Origin: Nilaparvata lugens
Taxonomy: Eukaryota > Arthropoda > Insecta > Hemiptera > Delphacidae
Reading direction: 5' to 3'
DNA: 64,000 bases
Assembly: GCF_014356525.2 (NCBI RefSeq)
Contig: NC_052511.1
Coordinates: 48,112,182-48,176,181 of the forward strand
Below, piece by piece: positions 1-10,203 of the stretch (positions are counted from its first letter, which is position 1; each line of letters starts with the position of its first letter). The notes below the pieces were generated by a model that was not told the origin of the DNA, ran no database searches, and saw only the letters and a program-made list of their open reading frames with translations. The position numbers were made by a program, and so were the translations under genes.

Positions 1-176
1 GGGGGGATCATGGTGACACTGATGAGGGTGCTCTCGGGGGGGGAAATGCACGTGAAGCGAGCTCTGACTGCGCGGAGGGGTCGATTTCAAGCTGGATTTT
101 CGTCCTCCATCTGTAAAAAAACGAAGGAATTTGGTTAGTTTTCGTCAATTTATTTCGAAGATTTCTTCAATTAATT
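1..176. other. GC-rich left edge, unassigned
   Basis: The first 110 bases are clearly more GC-rich than the rest of the window and contain G runs. An ATG at position 10 opens a short frame that stops near position 141, too short and uncharacteristic to call. It could be the end of a host exon or a promoter continuing outside the window; nothing here decides it. Confidence 0.2.
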
Positions 177-660
177 GACCAAACGTAGTAAGGTCTATGT
201 TTTAACTCGAATTCTCTTTCGTCTGGCTGTATGTATGTTAAGCTGCGTACAGACTTTCGCTCTGCTCCGTAATCGAACGTCACTCGACCAGATCGATTGA
301 TGATCGACCGGGGAGCAAGAGTGGAACGCGGGAAGAGCTAACATCTCCCGTAACGTTCATGATCGGAGCGAGTGCGGAGCGTGCGTGGAGCGATTGCAGA
401 GCGTGCGCGGAGCGTGTTGGAGGCGCGTATATCTGTACGCACCTTAAAGCATTTACGGCCAAACGTGTTGATAGACTCCTATGAGATTTGGCAGGAATAT
501 TCCTTTTTAACTGTAAATTTCTTTTTTGATGTATACACAAGGGTTTTTGAAATTTTGCATTTTAAGGATAATATGAAAGGAAAAGGAATTTCCTCCATAC
601 TCCGAAATCACTCAAACAAATCAAATAAAAATCAATTTATTGCCAAAGACAAATTACGAT
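177..660 (+). mobile_element. Degenerate family B element with a C-type MITE inside
   Basis: A diverged copy of family B. The left end (TTGACCAAACGTAGTAAGG) matches the usual TTGACCGAGCGAAGTGAGG. After 446 the interior (catttacggc..., tttggcagg, ttttgaaattttgcatttt, ggataatatgaaagg) follows the consensus with many changes. A family C MITE at 242-443 splits it. Family B is a non-coding element seen about nine times in the window. This is one of the oldest-looking copies. Confidence 0.55.
242..443. mobile_element. Family C MITE, copy 1
   Basis: Short non-coding element with inverted ends GCTGCGTACAGA and TCTGTACGCACC. TTAA flanks it on both sides (238-241 and 444-447), consistent with a TTAA or TAA target duplication. 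The GC-rich interior (gagcgtgcgcggagcg) makes it stand out. Two relatives lie at 13934 and 30590, and palindromic cousins with the same ends at 28700 and 43855. Confidence 0.65.
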
Positions 661-663
661 TTG

Positions 664-1551
664 TTGACCGAGCGAAGTGAGGTCTAAGATTCAAGTCGAC
701 TGTTTGGCATTTCTCTTAATGTTTAAATGTTTATATGTTGCGCATTTACGGCGAAAAGCGGTAATAGAATTTCATGAAATTTAACAGGTATGTTCCTTTT
801 TAAATTGCGCGTCGACGTATATACAAGGTTTTTGGAAATTTTGCATTTCAAGGATAATATAAAAGGAAAAAGGAGCCTCCTCCATACGTCAATATTGGAG
901 TAAAAATCGGAATATTGAATTATTCATCATAAATCAGCTGTCTAGTGGACTATTATAATCAAAGACCTTGAAGAGATTATAGACCCACAATGCCTATGCC
1001 TTCCCAATGATAACTCTCACTTGAAATTGAAGACCGCCATCGGGGTATTTTAGCACGAGATATTATAACTATATATTTGTAATATTATAGATTACAAAGG
1101 CATTGGTATGTAATAATCTTATAGGTTGCCCCCTCAATGGCCGATTTCAATTCCAAGTACGACACTAGTGCTGCATGTGAGTCTATTCATCTTTAAGGTC
1201 TTTGATTATAATACTACCCGTTTAAAAATATCGAGCATCTTGAAAATGTATCTTTCCATCAACGTTAGTAGACAGTTGACTATAATACTACCCGTTCAAA
1301 AACATCGATAATTTTGAAAATGTATCTTTCCATCAACGTTGTAGACAGTTGCAGCCAGACCTGATAACAGCGCTCACACTCACATTCCGGGATGACACGT
1401 CACGGTACGATAGGACAGAAAGCTCTATGTTTATTTAGGATTTTTTCTAGACATTTCGAATTGATAGATTATTCATTAATTTTTGAGAAAACTTAACAAC
1501 AGGTCAATGTAACTCACTGAGCGCGAGGTTTACTGTTCACAGAACTACTAG
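664..1551 (+). mobile_element. Family B element, long subfamily, with hAT-like MITE inside
   Basis: Starts TTGACCGAGCGAAGTGAGG and ends GTTCACAGAACTACTAG followed by T. Compared with short copies it has extra right-half sequence (ctgataacagcgctcacactcacattccgg) shared only with the copy at 30571. The last bases form a small hairpin (GTTC-ACA-GAAC) before CTAG|T, which resembles a Helitron 3' end. The left end lacks the usual TC, so classification as Helitron-like is an inference. No coding capacity. Confidence 0.65.
960..1204. mobile_element. Nested hAT-like MITE with 8-bp target duplication
   Basis: Inverted ends CAAAGACCTTGAAGA and TCTTTAAGGTCTTTG bound a 245-bp non-coding insert. ATTATAAT (8 bp) is present directly on both sides (952-959, 1205-1212). 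The related uninterrupted element at 30571 reads ACTATAAT there, a near-empty site. Eight-bp duplications and CA-starting ends are typical of hAT elements; the family assignment is inferred. Confidence 0.6.
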
Positions 1552-1679
1552 TATGTAACAGTAACTGATTATAAAACCTAATTGCACATAATATATCGTA
1601 TAATATCATCTACTCTGAAGATAGGATTGATCAGACCAAGGTACCTAGAGTACATTGTATTGAATCAAACTATAGAATT

Positions 1680-1794
1680 ATTTATAATCAATCAGCTGAC
1701 AAGTGGATTATTCATTGCATGCATTACACAGATGTCTGCAGAAGCCGGTGAACAGGTGACACCAGATACTATTGTATGAGAAAACTGCGTGAGG

Positions 1795-1825
<31 letters not shown>

Positions 1826-2125
1826 GTACTTTATTTATGTAGATTACAATATATACTGGCTTATACACTTATATACAATAGCTTACAATACAGCAAAATT
1901 ATAGATGAATTTACATAATATAGACTAAGAAAATGATTATTGAACTGTACATGATATGATAAAGCAATTTGTAATATAATAACTATAGATAATAATCATA
2001 TTGTTATGCATCTAAATAAATTGGCGGAGCTTTGGACATATCAATGTCCATTCTTCGGAAAGAATATTAAAAATATCCTCCCCACTAACTCTCTACCTGA
2101 GGTGTACTGTTCACAGAACTACTAG
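1680..2125 (+). mobile_element. Family B right-half fragment split by family E
   Basis: Degenerate right half of family B (actatagaattattta, atcagctgacaagtgg, acacagatgt, ctgcgtgaggt) followed after an insertion by gtactgttcacagaactactagt. The 302-bp insertion at 1796-2097 is a family E copy with TGAGGT on both sides. Confidence 0.6.
1796..2097 (-). mobile_element. Family E SINE-like element, copy 1 (full length)
   Basis: Full-length reference copy. In sense orientation it runs from GGTAGAGAGTTAGTGGGGAGG through tggacattgatatgtccaaag and taagccagtatatattg, then ctacataaataaag (an AATAAA-like signal) and an (AATC)n tail. No ORF. TGAGGT flanks both ends (1790-1795, 2098-2103), so it retroposed into a family B copy. 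The constant 5' end in several copies favours a SINE over random LINE truncations. I see no A/B box, so its promoter type is unknown. Confidence 0.7.
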
Positions 2126-2751
2126 TGAAAATTTCGGTCGGAAAATTATGTGGATTGGAGCAAAACAATCTTTTTGAATCATTAGATTAAATCTTGACTG
2201 ATGAATATAGAGCTGACAGTTTCATGAGGAACTTAACTGCGTTAAATCGCAGAGTCTGCTACACAAAGGTGATCATTAAACCCTAGGAGAGGCAGAGATT
2301 CAAACCACAGACTGTGAGGTTCATTGTGTGTGCTTAAACGCAGCAATAAAATTAATTAAACCCCACAATAGACCCTTGCTTTTGTCTCGCTCAGAGCGAG
2401 AATCTCTCACTACAGTCAGCATTAGATGTATGGAAAGCATTGATGAAATTTCATGAGATATACTGACAGTTAGGAAGTGATACTGCTTTGGAGATAATGA
2501 AAACTGAAAGACTGACAAAACATAAGATGGGTTGAAAGTTGAGTTCAGCAGAAAGTTTTCCATTTTCTTTCACTTCTTTCTTCAATCTCTAACTTCTTCT
2601 CATTTCGTTTCTCATTAGTGTTCTCCTTCTTCTCAGTATTGTTCTTCATTTTTTATTCTTGTTCTTTTCATTCTGCTTTGCTGTGGTTTGCTGTTATTCT
2701 ACTTTAGATAAATGTTTCTCATTTATATTTATACGCCTTTTATTCTTATAC
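2126..2751. other. Unassigned AT-rich sequence; right part duplicated at 15.3 kb
   Basis: No convincing gene. The stretch from about 2625 to the family G end at 2752 is repeated in inverted orientation at about 15345-15465 (shared ctttgctgtggtttgctgtt and ttatatttatacgcctttta). Confidence 0.4.
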
Positions 2752-2868
2752 TAGCAGGTAGCCTGTGCTTTGCAAGGATCTATTTTGAAACTTGACAAAC
2801 TGAAAACTTGATGTAGTGAAATTTTGAAATATTGAAAATAGGCCTATAACCATTATCGGTTAATTAAT
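2752..2868 (-). mobile_element. Family G Helitron-like element, 3' part
   Basis: Read on the minus strand it ends GCTACCTGCTAG followed by T, the CTAG|T arrangement of Helitron 3' ends. The rest of the element continues at 3560 after a family B insertion. Intact family G is at 52947-53166. Confidence 0.5.
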
Positions 2869-3559
2869 TGACCGAGCAAAGTGAGGTCTAAGATTTAAGT
2901 CGACGGTTTGGCATTTCTCTTAATGTTTAAATGTTTGAATGTTTGAATGTTTGAATGTTTGAATGTTTGAATGTTTGAATGTTTGAATGTTTGAATGTTT
3001 GAATGTTTGAATGTTTGAATGTTTGAATGTTTGAATGTTTGAATGTTGAATGTTTGAATGTTTGAATGTTTGAATTTTGAATGTTTGAATTTTGAATGTT
3101 TGAATGTTTGAATGTTTGAATGTTTGAATGTTTGAATGTTTGAATGTTTGAATGTTTGAATGTTTGAATGTTTGAATGTTTGAATGTTTGAATGTTTGAA
3201 TGTTAAAATGTGTATATGCTTTTATGTTGCGCATTTACGGCGAAACGCGGTAATAGATTTTCATGAAATTTGACAGGCATGTTCCTTTTTTAATTGCGCG
3301 TCGACGTATATACAAGGTTTTTGGAAATTTTGCATTCCAAGGACAATATGAAAGGAAAAAGGAGCCTCCTTCATACGCCAATATTAGAGTAAAAATCAGA
3401 CTATAGAATTATTCATCATAAATCAGCTGACAAGTGATTACACTGATGTGTGGAGAAGCCAGTCTATTGCTGTATTCCCATAAGGTCTATAGTTTCAATC
3501 AGGTACTGTCTTGTGAATGAGAATACTGCGTGAGGTCTTCTGTTCACAGAACTACTAGT
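2869..3559 (+). mobile_element. Family B element carrying an expanded 8-bp array
   Basis: Complete short-form family B copy: TTGACCGAGCAAAGTGAGG at the left, cgcgtcgacgtatatacaagg in the middle, CACAGAACTACTAG|T at the right. It interrupts family G, whose halves flank it. The segment that reads ttaatgtttaaatgttta in other copies is here expanded to about 35 repeats of TTTGAATG. Confidence 0.7.
2927..3204. repeat. (TTTGAATG)n minisatellite
   Basis: About 35 tandem 8-bp units with a few 1-bp slips (tgaatgttgaatg, tgaattttgaatg). The minus strand reads as an open Ser-Asn-Ile-Gln-Thr-Phe-Lys-His repeat because 8 bp keeps all frames open; it is not a gene. The array grew inside a family B element. 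Confidence 0.9.
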
Positions 3560-3692
3560 AATCTATATGCAAAATTTCAAGTTAACAAGTCCAGTAGTTC
3601 AGACGTGATGATGCGTCAAACATGATTTTCCTATCCCGTTCGTATAAGCAAGTATTATTTTAATCTACATAAAGTACTCATCAATCTCTATC
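3560..3692 (-). mobile_element. Family G 5' part and family E tail scrap
   Basis: tatgcaaaatttcaag...gacgtgatgatgcgtc is the other half of the family G copy split by family B. It runs into ttaatctacataaagtactcatcaatc, a truncated family E tail, then CT-rich DNA. Confidence 0.5.
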
Positions 3693-4723
3693 TCTCTCTT
3701 TTCCTCCCTGTCTCTCACACGCTCTCCTTCTTCATCATCTTCTCACTCTTCACTTGTCTATTTTAACGCTCCAATTACACTGGCAACTTTGCGAATAGAA
3801 TAAAAAATACGAGAATTGCATGACCAGTCGGGTGAATGTTATGTCGACCGTGACAGCCCTTAGTTCGCAGCCCTTGAGTGGATGAAATTGTAATTACGGG
3901 AAGTTGGAATGTTCTTTTGCGTTCTGTCTGCCCTTCAACCCTTCCAAGGGCGGAACACACCCTTCTGTTGCGAGACTCACCTTACAATGTCAGCACCCGA
4001 TCTACATTGGGGTTGCTATCCTTGTCTGTCATTGGACGGAGCGGATGCTCTGTCCTTTTCTATCACTCCAAGGCAGTTGGGGTTGAGTCATTGATAAGAC
4101 TGACGGACATTCGTGAAAAAAGGGAAAAAGGTTGCAGCTGGTCGGATAGGAAGTGGAAGAATGATTTTTATATCCCATTGTACTTCTCTTATAAGAAATA
4201 ATTCACAAATTGTGAGACAGGAAGTAGAGATTGTATTGTTCTGTCTATAGTACTATAGTAATACCACACAAAAAATACAAGTGATACTAGTTGACAAGTA
4301 TTTTTTGTAGTTTCTCTCTGATGATACGTATTTTTCGCCACACTGCACAGAAAGCAGCTGTTTTCCAGTCCCTACGTAGATCTGAAAGACATTGTTTGGA
4401 GACGACTCTCGTCTGACGTCAGAACAGGTTTCTTTCCGGCCTAGGCCGGAAAGAGTACCCTTTCCAGCCGCTAACATGGAACTAAGAAAGGTGATCAAAA
4501 AACAGCTGATCAAAAAACTTGTCATTATTTGTGTTCATTATTCAATAATTAAAACATTTATAGACTAATAATATCATCTTATTGTCATTTGAATGAATAA
4601 AAAAGTATAAACTCAACCTCCCACATAATTGAACATCATCTTTCAGGTTATTTAGACAAATTAGAATAAAAAATAAAAATACTTGGACAATTTCCTGATA
4701 TTCAGATGACAATGAATTAAATA
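3693..4723. other. Unassigned region with a perfect 24-bp palindrome
   Basis: Mixed sequence without a supportable gene. Frames of up to 107 codons exist at 3878-4201 but show no recognisable domain, and three overlapping frames are equally open. The palindrome at 4431-4454 (arms TCTTTCCGGCC) is the only clear structure. Confidence 0.35.
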
Positions 4724-5083
4724 TGGTGAGGTCCAAGTTACAATGGCAGTATTTGATTAGCAATGATATTGCTATCCTTGTCTATCATTCAACAAAGCAG
4801 ATAGCGCTATCTCTTTCTCGCTTTGCTCTGTTGCCAGATTGTCTTTTAACGTTGTATATTGAATCATCAATTTATAAAATATTCTATCTCAATTATGAAA
4901 TTATTGGAAAATATAATTTATTGCATAATAAAATAATTATAGTTGATTATTTTAAACGAGAATGAACAGTTAATATTACATCAATAAACCTGTATCAGCT
5001 ACCGTCTGTAGAAGGCATTGACAAGACAGAGGTTTGGCAACGTTGTTCTCTTATCTTTCTCCACTGCCATTATAACGTGGACA
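4724..5083 (-). mobile_element. Family A MITE, copy 1 (near complete)
   Basis: Left end GGTGAGGTCCAAGTTACAAT and right end CTGCCATTATAACGTGGAC are inverted. The interior (atagcgctatctctttctcg, catcaataaacctgtatcagc) is shared with at least seven other copies. Non-coding, about 360 bp. The right end is cut at GTGGAC where a family F copy begins. Confidence 0.7.
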
Positions 5084-5085
5084 GC

Positions 5086-5748
5086 AGAAAAAAATCTGGT
5101 GTGGCGCACTCACACAACTTTCCTTGCCGTTATGAAAATTTATCACCTGACGCTAGTGTTCTCGCGCATCTCAAATCTACTATTCAAAGATATGAGACAG
5201 CTGGTGATAGGACAATAACGCTGGAGACACACCAGGTCTTGTATCTCTTCGTAGTGAATGATTTAATAGAACCAACAGTTGCCAACAGTTTGCAATTTAA
5301 TAATCACATTTTCTCGAATTTCAAGCTTATTTTCAATTTTAGATAAAAATGTTACTGGACATCAATTGCAGAGATTTTCATGCTCAATCTTTTCCACTTG
5401 GAATTGTTTGTTCAAATTGTATATGAAGGCTGCTAATTGAGAATCTAAAATCAAACTTTGCATAGATGGGGAGGAGCTCCTGAAATTTTTACAGATATGG
5501 GACTTGTGGCTGTTGATAGAGCTTATCAATGACTATTTTAGGTATGAATTTGATCAAAATCGTTGGAGTCGTTTACGAGAAAATCGCGAAAAACCCTGTT
5601 TTTGACAACATTTTCGCCATTTCAGCCGCCATTTTGAATTGCATCAGATCGAAATTGTTCGTTTCGGACACTTATATCGTAAGGACCTTAAGTTCCAAAT
5701 TTCAAGTCATTCCGTTAATTGGGAGATGAGATATCGTGTACACAGACG

Positions 5749-5823
<75 letters not shown>

Positions 5824-5951
5824 ATACAGACCAATACCTAAAAACCACTTTTTCGGACTCAGGGGACCTTGAAACGTATATAAATTTAGAAATTGGGGTA
5901 CCTTATTTTTTCGGAAAGCAATACTTTCCTTGCTCTATTACCATTAGAATT
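5086..5951 (+). mobile_element. Family F element, copy 1
   Basis: Begins aaatctggtgtggcgcactc and runs through catcaattgcagagattttc and gagatgagatatcgtgtaca into a CA microsatellite, then ggactcaggggaccttgaaa and ctttccttgctctatta. Four copies exist here (12741, 21954 minus, 56243). ACTTTCCTTGCC near the left end and GGCAAGGAAAGT near the right end of other copies form subterminal inverted repeats. Non-coding; superfamily undetermined. Confidence 0.65.
5753..5825. repeat. (CA)n microsatellite in family F
   Basis: About 33 CA units. In the minus-strand copy at 21954 the same place holds only a short interrupted GT tract, so length varies strongly between copies. Confidence 0.9.
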
Positions 5952-7556
5952 TAACCACAGAGAAATAGGAGGCTCTCTCCTCAGTGCTTCAACCAGCTTG
6001 TACTAATACCAGTTAAAAAAAATTCTATTTTAAAGAAAAAATGACGAAATTTCCCACACTATAAGAGTAGTAGAAATTTAACAAAGTCGTTCAATACCTC
6101 TGAACAGTAAATACACATTGTGTTTCAGTAATCGAAGCCGTACTTTCCTTGTCAGTCGCGTTGTTAAATCCAATAATGCTTTCCTCGTTTTGTAGAGGAA
6201 TAACAGTGCTAGAAACTAGTTAGAACCATCTTAAACTGTCAGTATGAGTTGAACGGGAAGTGTTGATTCTATTCATAAGGGATGCTGACAGTTCTAAGTG
6301 AATCTCACTAAGTGAATCGAATTAAACGATGGAGTTGCAACTTGTTCGATTAAAAGGATTTTGAAGCTTGTGGCCGACAATTAAACTGTACCAAAACGAG
6401 TTTTCTGGTCAGATTTGATCAGTTTTTATACAGTAATTGATGGTGAAAAAGGTGGGGGACAACTTTGCTCATCAATTTCATCCGCTGTAACTTTCCTATT
6501 GTAGTTCGTTGAGGTCAACGAAGTTCAAGGTTACAGAAAGTAAGGGTTGAACTATGACAATTATCCAAGGCCAGAGAGTTTCTATACATTTTCCAACTGT
6601 ATTTGAGAAATATCAGAAAATAGTTATTTGTATTTGAGAAAACGTGAGATGTAAATGTGAATAGTTAATTGTATTCGAGAAGTCATCACTTGTAATTGAG
6701 AATAGTGCATTCTATTTATAATTTGAATTCATTTTAAAATTTATTTTATTATTTTAATTTTTGAGAAGATACGATTTGAAATCGAGAAGTTGTCAGTTGT
6801 AATTGGGAAATGATTTTAAAATACCAGTACTTTCAGTACTTATATTTTTCATTACTGTACTCACATAAAATGAATAATAATATATTTAATAATCCAATAA
6901 AACGTTGTTTTTGAATGAAACATTATTCTCAACTGAATTAAATTTTTCAAAGCACTGATCAGGAGAGAAAAACAAGATTGAGAACAAACTTCCGTTCCAC
7001 AATATTCACTTCTCAATTTACGCTCTACAGGAAGATTCACATCAAAATGTCAGTATCCTTCATGAATGACACCAATGTTCCACATTTAACTAATGCTGAC
7101 ATTGACTTTTCTTGACTTATCTCGTTTCAAATTCCATTACACTCTAAAACTTCTCAATAAAATTTGGAACAGAATTCCGATCCCTAATTCACGCTCCATA
7201 GAGAGTTTTACTTCAAGCTCTTTCAGCAATCCTCACAGATAACACTAATGTTCACAATTCAATCTACACTGACATTTCAAAGTGAGTCCATATCTTCTTC
7301 AACTTTCCTCATAAATATGCAACGAGTTAAGTATGAAGCTGAAAATCAAGTATCTTTGAATTTCAACAGACTTCCTGCAAAAGTGCTAAGTTTTGAGAAT
7401 ACAGATAAGGATGAGAATCAAAACAGAGTGTCAGCTACGGTTGAATGCTAAGCATTCAACAGGAGTGATAAGTTTTTCGAAAATAGATAAAAATCACCTT
7501 AAACAGTCAGCTATAGTTGGATGGGTAGTTCTGAGTTTATCTGTAAGGAATACTGC
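5952..7556. other. Unassigned AT-rich region with short palindromic repeats
   Basis: No gene recognised. At 6229-6304 CTTAAACTGTCAGTAT and ATGCTGACAGTTCTAAG form an imperfect inverted pair; decayed relatives appear near 7497, 10389, 21449 and 51570. Confidence 0.35.
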
Positions 7557-7795
7557 CATAGTGAGGTCCACGTTATAATGGCAGTGGAGAAAGATAGGAG
7601 AACAACGTTGCCGATCCTCTGTCTTGTCAATACCTTCTATAGACGGTACCTGATACAGGTTTATTGATGTAATATTAACTGTTCATTCACGTTTAAAATA
7701 ATCAATATTATATTTTATTAAGCAAGAAATCATATCTACAGATGAAAATTACTGAGATATTGTGATAATTCAAATGCTAATGAATTAATTATTGA

Positions 7796-8160
7796 ACGAG
7801 CGAGGTGAGGTCTAAGTTTCAAGTCGACAGTTTGGCATTTCTCATTTTCCCGCGGCAAAACGCGGTAATAGATTTTCATGAAATTTGACAGGTATGTTCC
7901 TTTTTTAATTGCGCGTCGACGTATATACAAGGTTTTTGTAAATTTTGCATTCCAAGGATAATATAAAGGAAAAAGGAACCTCCTTCATACGCCAATATTA
8001 GAGTGAAAATCAGACTATAGAATTATTCATCATAAATCAGCTGACAAGTGATTACACAGATGTGTGGAGAAGCCAGTCTATTGCTGTATTTCCATAAGGT
8101 CTATAGTTTTAATCAGGTACTTGTGGATGAGAATATTGCACTGTTCACAGAACTACTAGT
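7796..8160 (+). mobile_element. Family B element, short internally deleted copy
   Basis: Starts TTGAACGAGCGAGGTGAGG, carries tggcatttct, tttcatgaaatttgacagg and cgcgtcgacgtatatacaag, and ends CACAGAACTACTAG|T. It lies inside a family A element. Confidence 0.7.
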
Positions 8161-8173
8161 TATTATCAAATTA

Positions 8174-8440
8174 AAATCCAAATTAAATGTTGTTATTCAC
8201 CCCGAAGACTTCTGCTACTGCAAACATTGACAACAGGGGAAAATTTCCCGGGATGACAAATGATTTTTGAATAGTAGCGCTCATCGAATTTCCATCCAGC
8301 TGTTCACCCTGTTGTCAATATTTGCAGTAGCAGAAGTCTCGAGGTGAATTACAACATTCAATGGCATTGAATGTTATCCAAATTATTTGGAATTTTCGTT
8401 TGATAATAATAATAAGCAAGTATTAAATAATATAAAATAA
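8174..8440. mobile_element. Foldback element, family I, copy 1
   Basis: Left arm caccccgaagacttctgcta and right arm tagcagaagtctcgaggtg are inverted, and gacaacagggg/ccctgttgtc pair further in. The same arm sequence occurs in the tRNA-like trimer at 9352 and in a cleaner foldback at 60907. Confidence 0.55.
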
Positions 8441-8727
8441 TGTCAATATTTCATCAATAATAATAAGACATTTATTTTTCAATAATTCATAATGATTTCA
8501 ATGATCAGATGAATATTTTGTTAATTAATTGTTGATTCTACATTGTTAAAAGACAATCTGGCAACAGAGCAAAGCGAGAAAGAGATAGCCCTATCCGCTT
8601 TGTTGGATGATAGACAAGGATAGCAATACCATTGCTAATCAAACACTGCCATTATAACGTGGACTTCACTAAAGATGTTCATGAATTTGTTACAGAGATG
8701 CTTCAAGTATTCTACTTAGGCCCATCC

Positions 8728-9015
8728 ATGGAGGATAGCTGATACAGGTTTATTGATGTAATATTAACTGTTCATTCTCGTTTAAAATAATTGATTATAT
8801 TTTAGTAAGCAAGAATTAATTATATTTTACAATAATTTCATAATTAAGATGAAATACTTTGTTAATTAATTATTGATTCTACATTGTTGAAAGATAATCT
8901 GGCAACAGAGCAAAGCGAGAAAGAGATAGCGCTATCCGCTTTGTTGAATGATAGACAAGGATAGCAATACCATTGCTAATCAAACACTGCCATTATAACG
9001 TGGACCTCACTATAG
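8728..9015 (+). mobile_element. Family A MITE, right part
   Basis: Begins gatagctgatacaggtttat and ends CTGCCATTATAACGTGGACC-TCACTATA. Adjacent to the previous copy in the same orientation, lacking the left inverted end. Confidence 0.65.
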
Positions 9016-9351
9016 TAGTGTCGTGAATTTCACGATACATAATATATCTCTTAAATTTTCAGAAACGGAAGCTCTGATGTTATTTATAAGAAATGCCTAC
9101 AATAAAATTTAGAGTGAATATTATGACAGAAATCTCCTTCCAATCTGACAGTATTCCTTTAATTAGATCAAGTTTTTTTAATTTCTTTATTTAGATTATG
9201 TGGTTTACCCTTTTATTCAGGTTTTTTTTCAAGGGATTTAATTGTTGAAATAGTAATTTTAACTGAAGTCAATTTAATTTATTTTATTTTATTTTTTTAT
9301 CAATTTTCTCGGGTGAATGGAAGGTAATGAAAACATCCATAAGAAAAAATG
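9016..9351. other. Unassigned AT-rich spacer
   Basis: Contains ttatttataagaaatgc, shared with 10285 and probably an old repeat, and A/T homopolymer runs. No gene seen. Confidence 0.3.
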
Positions 9352-10203
9352 ACAGATGGAATTAAATAGAGAATGCATTTATTCAAATGCTAATTAATAT
9401 ATAATTATTATTCAACGCAAATACTAAATAATTGTAAATCATCCCGAAGACATCTGCTACTGCAGACATTGACAACAGGGTTAACAGCTAGATGGAAATT
9501 CGATGAGAACTACTATCCAAAATTAGTTGCCAGCCGGGAATCGACCAGGTACCTCCCAATTGCTAGTCTGAATGCTTGCCCTTACACCCAACTGACAATC
9601 TCTGATAGCAGCGCTCATTTTATACGAAGCCATAGCGGCCAACTAGTTACAGATGGAATTAAATAGAGAATGCATTAATTCAAATGCTAATTAAATATAA
9701 TTATTATTCAACGAAAATCCAAATAACTGCTGTAATCACCCCGAAGACTTCTTCTACTGCAGACATTGACACCGGGTTAACAGCTAGATGGAAATTCGAT
9801 GAGAACTACTATCCAAAAATTAGTTGCACAGCCCGGGAATCGAACCAGGTACCTCCCAATTGCTAGTCAGGAATGCTTGCCCTACCCAACTGACCAATCT
9901 CTGGATAGCAGCGCTCATTTTATACGAAGCCATAGCGCCAACTAGTTACAATGGAATTAATAGAGAATGCATTAATTCCAATGCTAATTAATATATAATT
10001 ATTATTCACGAAAATCCCAAATAAATGCTGTAAATCACCCCGAGACTTCTTCTACTGCAGACATTGACAACAGGGTTAACAGCTAGATGGAAATTCGATG
10101 AGAACTACTATCCAAAAATTAGTTGCCAGCCCGGGAATCGAACCCGGTACCTCCCAATTGCTAGTCAGGAATGCTTACCCTTACACCAAACTGACACTCT
10201 CTG
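9352..10203 (-). mobile_element. Tandem trimer of a tRNA-derived SINE-like unit (family I)
   Basis: Three direct copies with a period of about 297 bp. Each starts agatggaattaaatagagaa, then the Pst-type ctgcagacattgacaacagg segment, then a tRNA-like stretch on the minus strand. The third copy (10124-10196) folds best. A and B box sequences are present, so the unit could be transcribed by RNA polymerase III. The tandem arrangement is unusual for SINEs and suggests local duplication after insertion. Confidence 0.6.
10124..10196 (-). tRNA. tRNA-Ala(AGC)-like sequence within the SINE-like unit
   Basis: On the minus strand: acceptor strands TGTCAGT/GCTGGCA pair over 7 bp with two wobbles. The T arm is CCGGG-TTCGATT-CCCGG. 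The anticodon arm CCTGA-CTAGCAA-TTGGG places AGC at 34-36 after T33. A box TGGTGTAAGGG and B box GGTTCGATTCC are intact. The D stem is weak and base 26 is missing, so I read this as the tRNA-derived head of a SINE rather than a working tRNA. The two sister copies (about 9526-9593 and 9826-9893) carry small deletions. Confidence 0.55.

Larger units (their letters stand above)
7557..8670 (+). mobile_element. Family A MITE split by nested insertions
   Basis: Left end CATAGTGAGGTCCACGTTAT at 7557 and right end CATTATAACGTGGACTTCAC at 8650. Family A sequence runs to about 7795 and resumes near 8450. Between them lie a family B copy (7796-8160) and a foldback related to the 9.4-kb repeat (8174-8440). 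Confidence 0.6.

Noticed and set aside
2920..3234. 104-codon frame of a Ser-Asn-Ile-Gln-Thr-Phe-Lys-His repeat
   Set aside because: Translation of the 8-bp TTTGAATG array inside a transposable element.
3878..4201. 107-codon frame
   Set aside because: Three overlapping frames are open at the same place and none shows a domain or splice structure.
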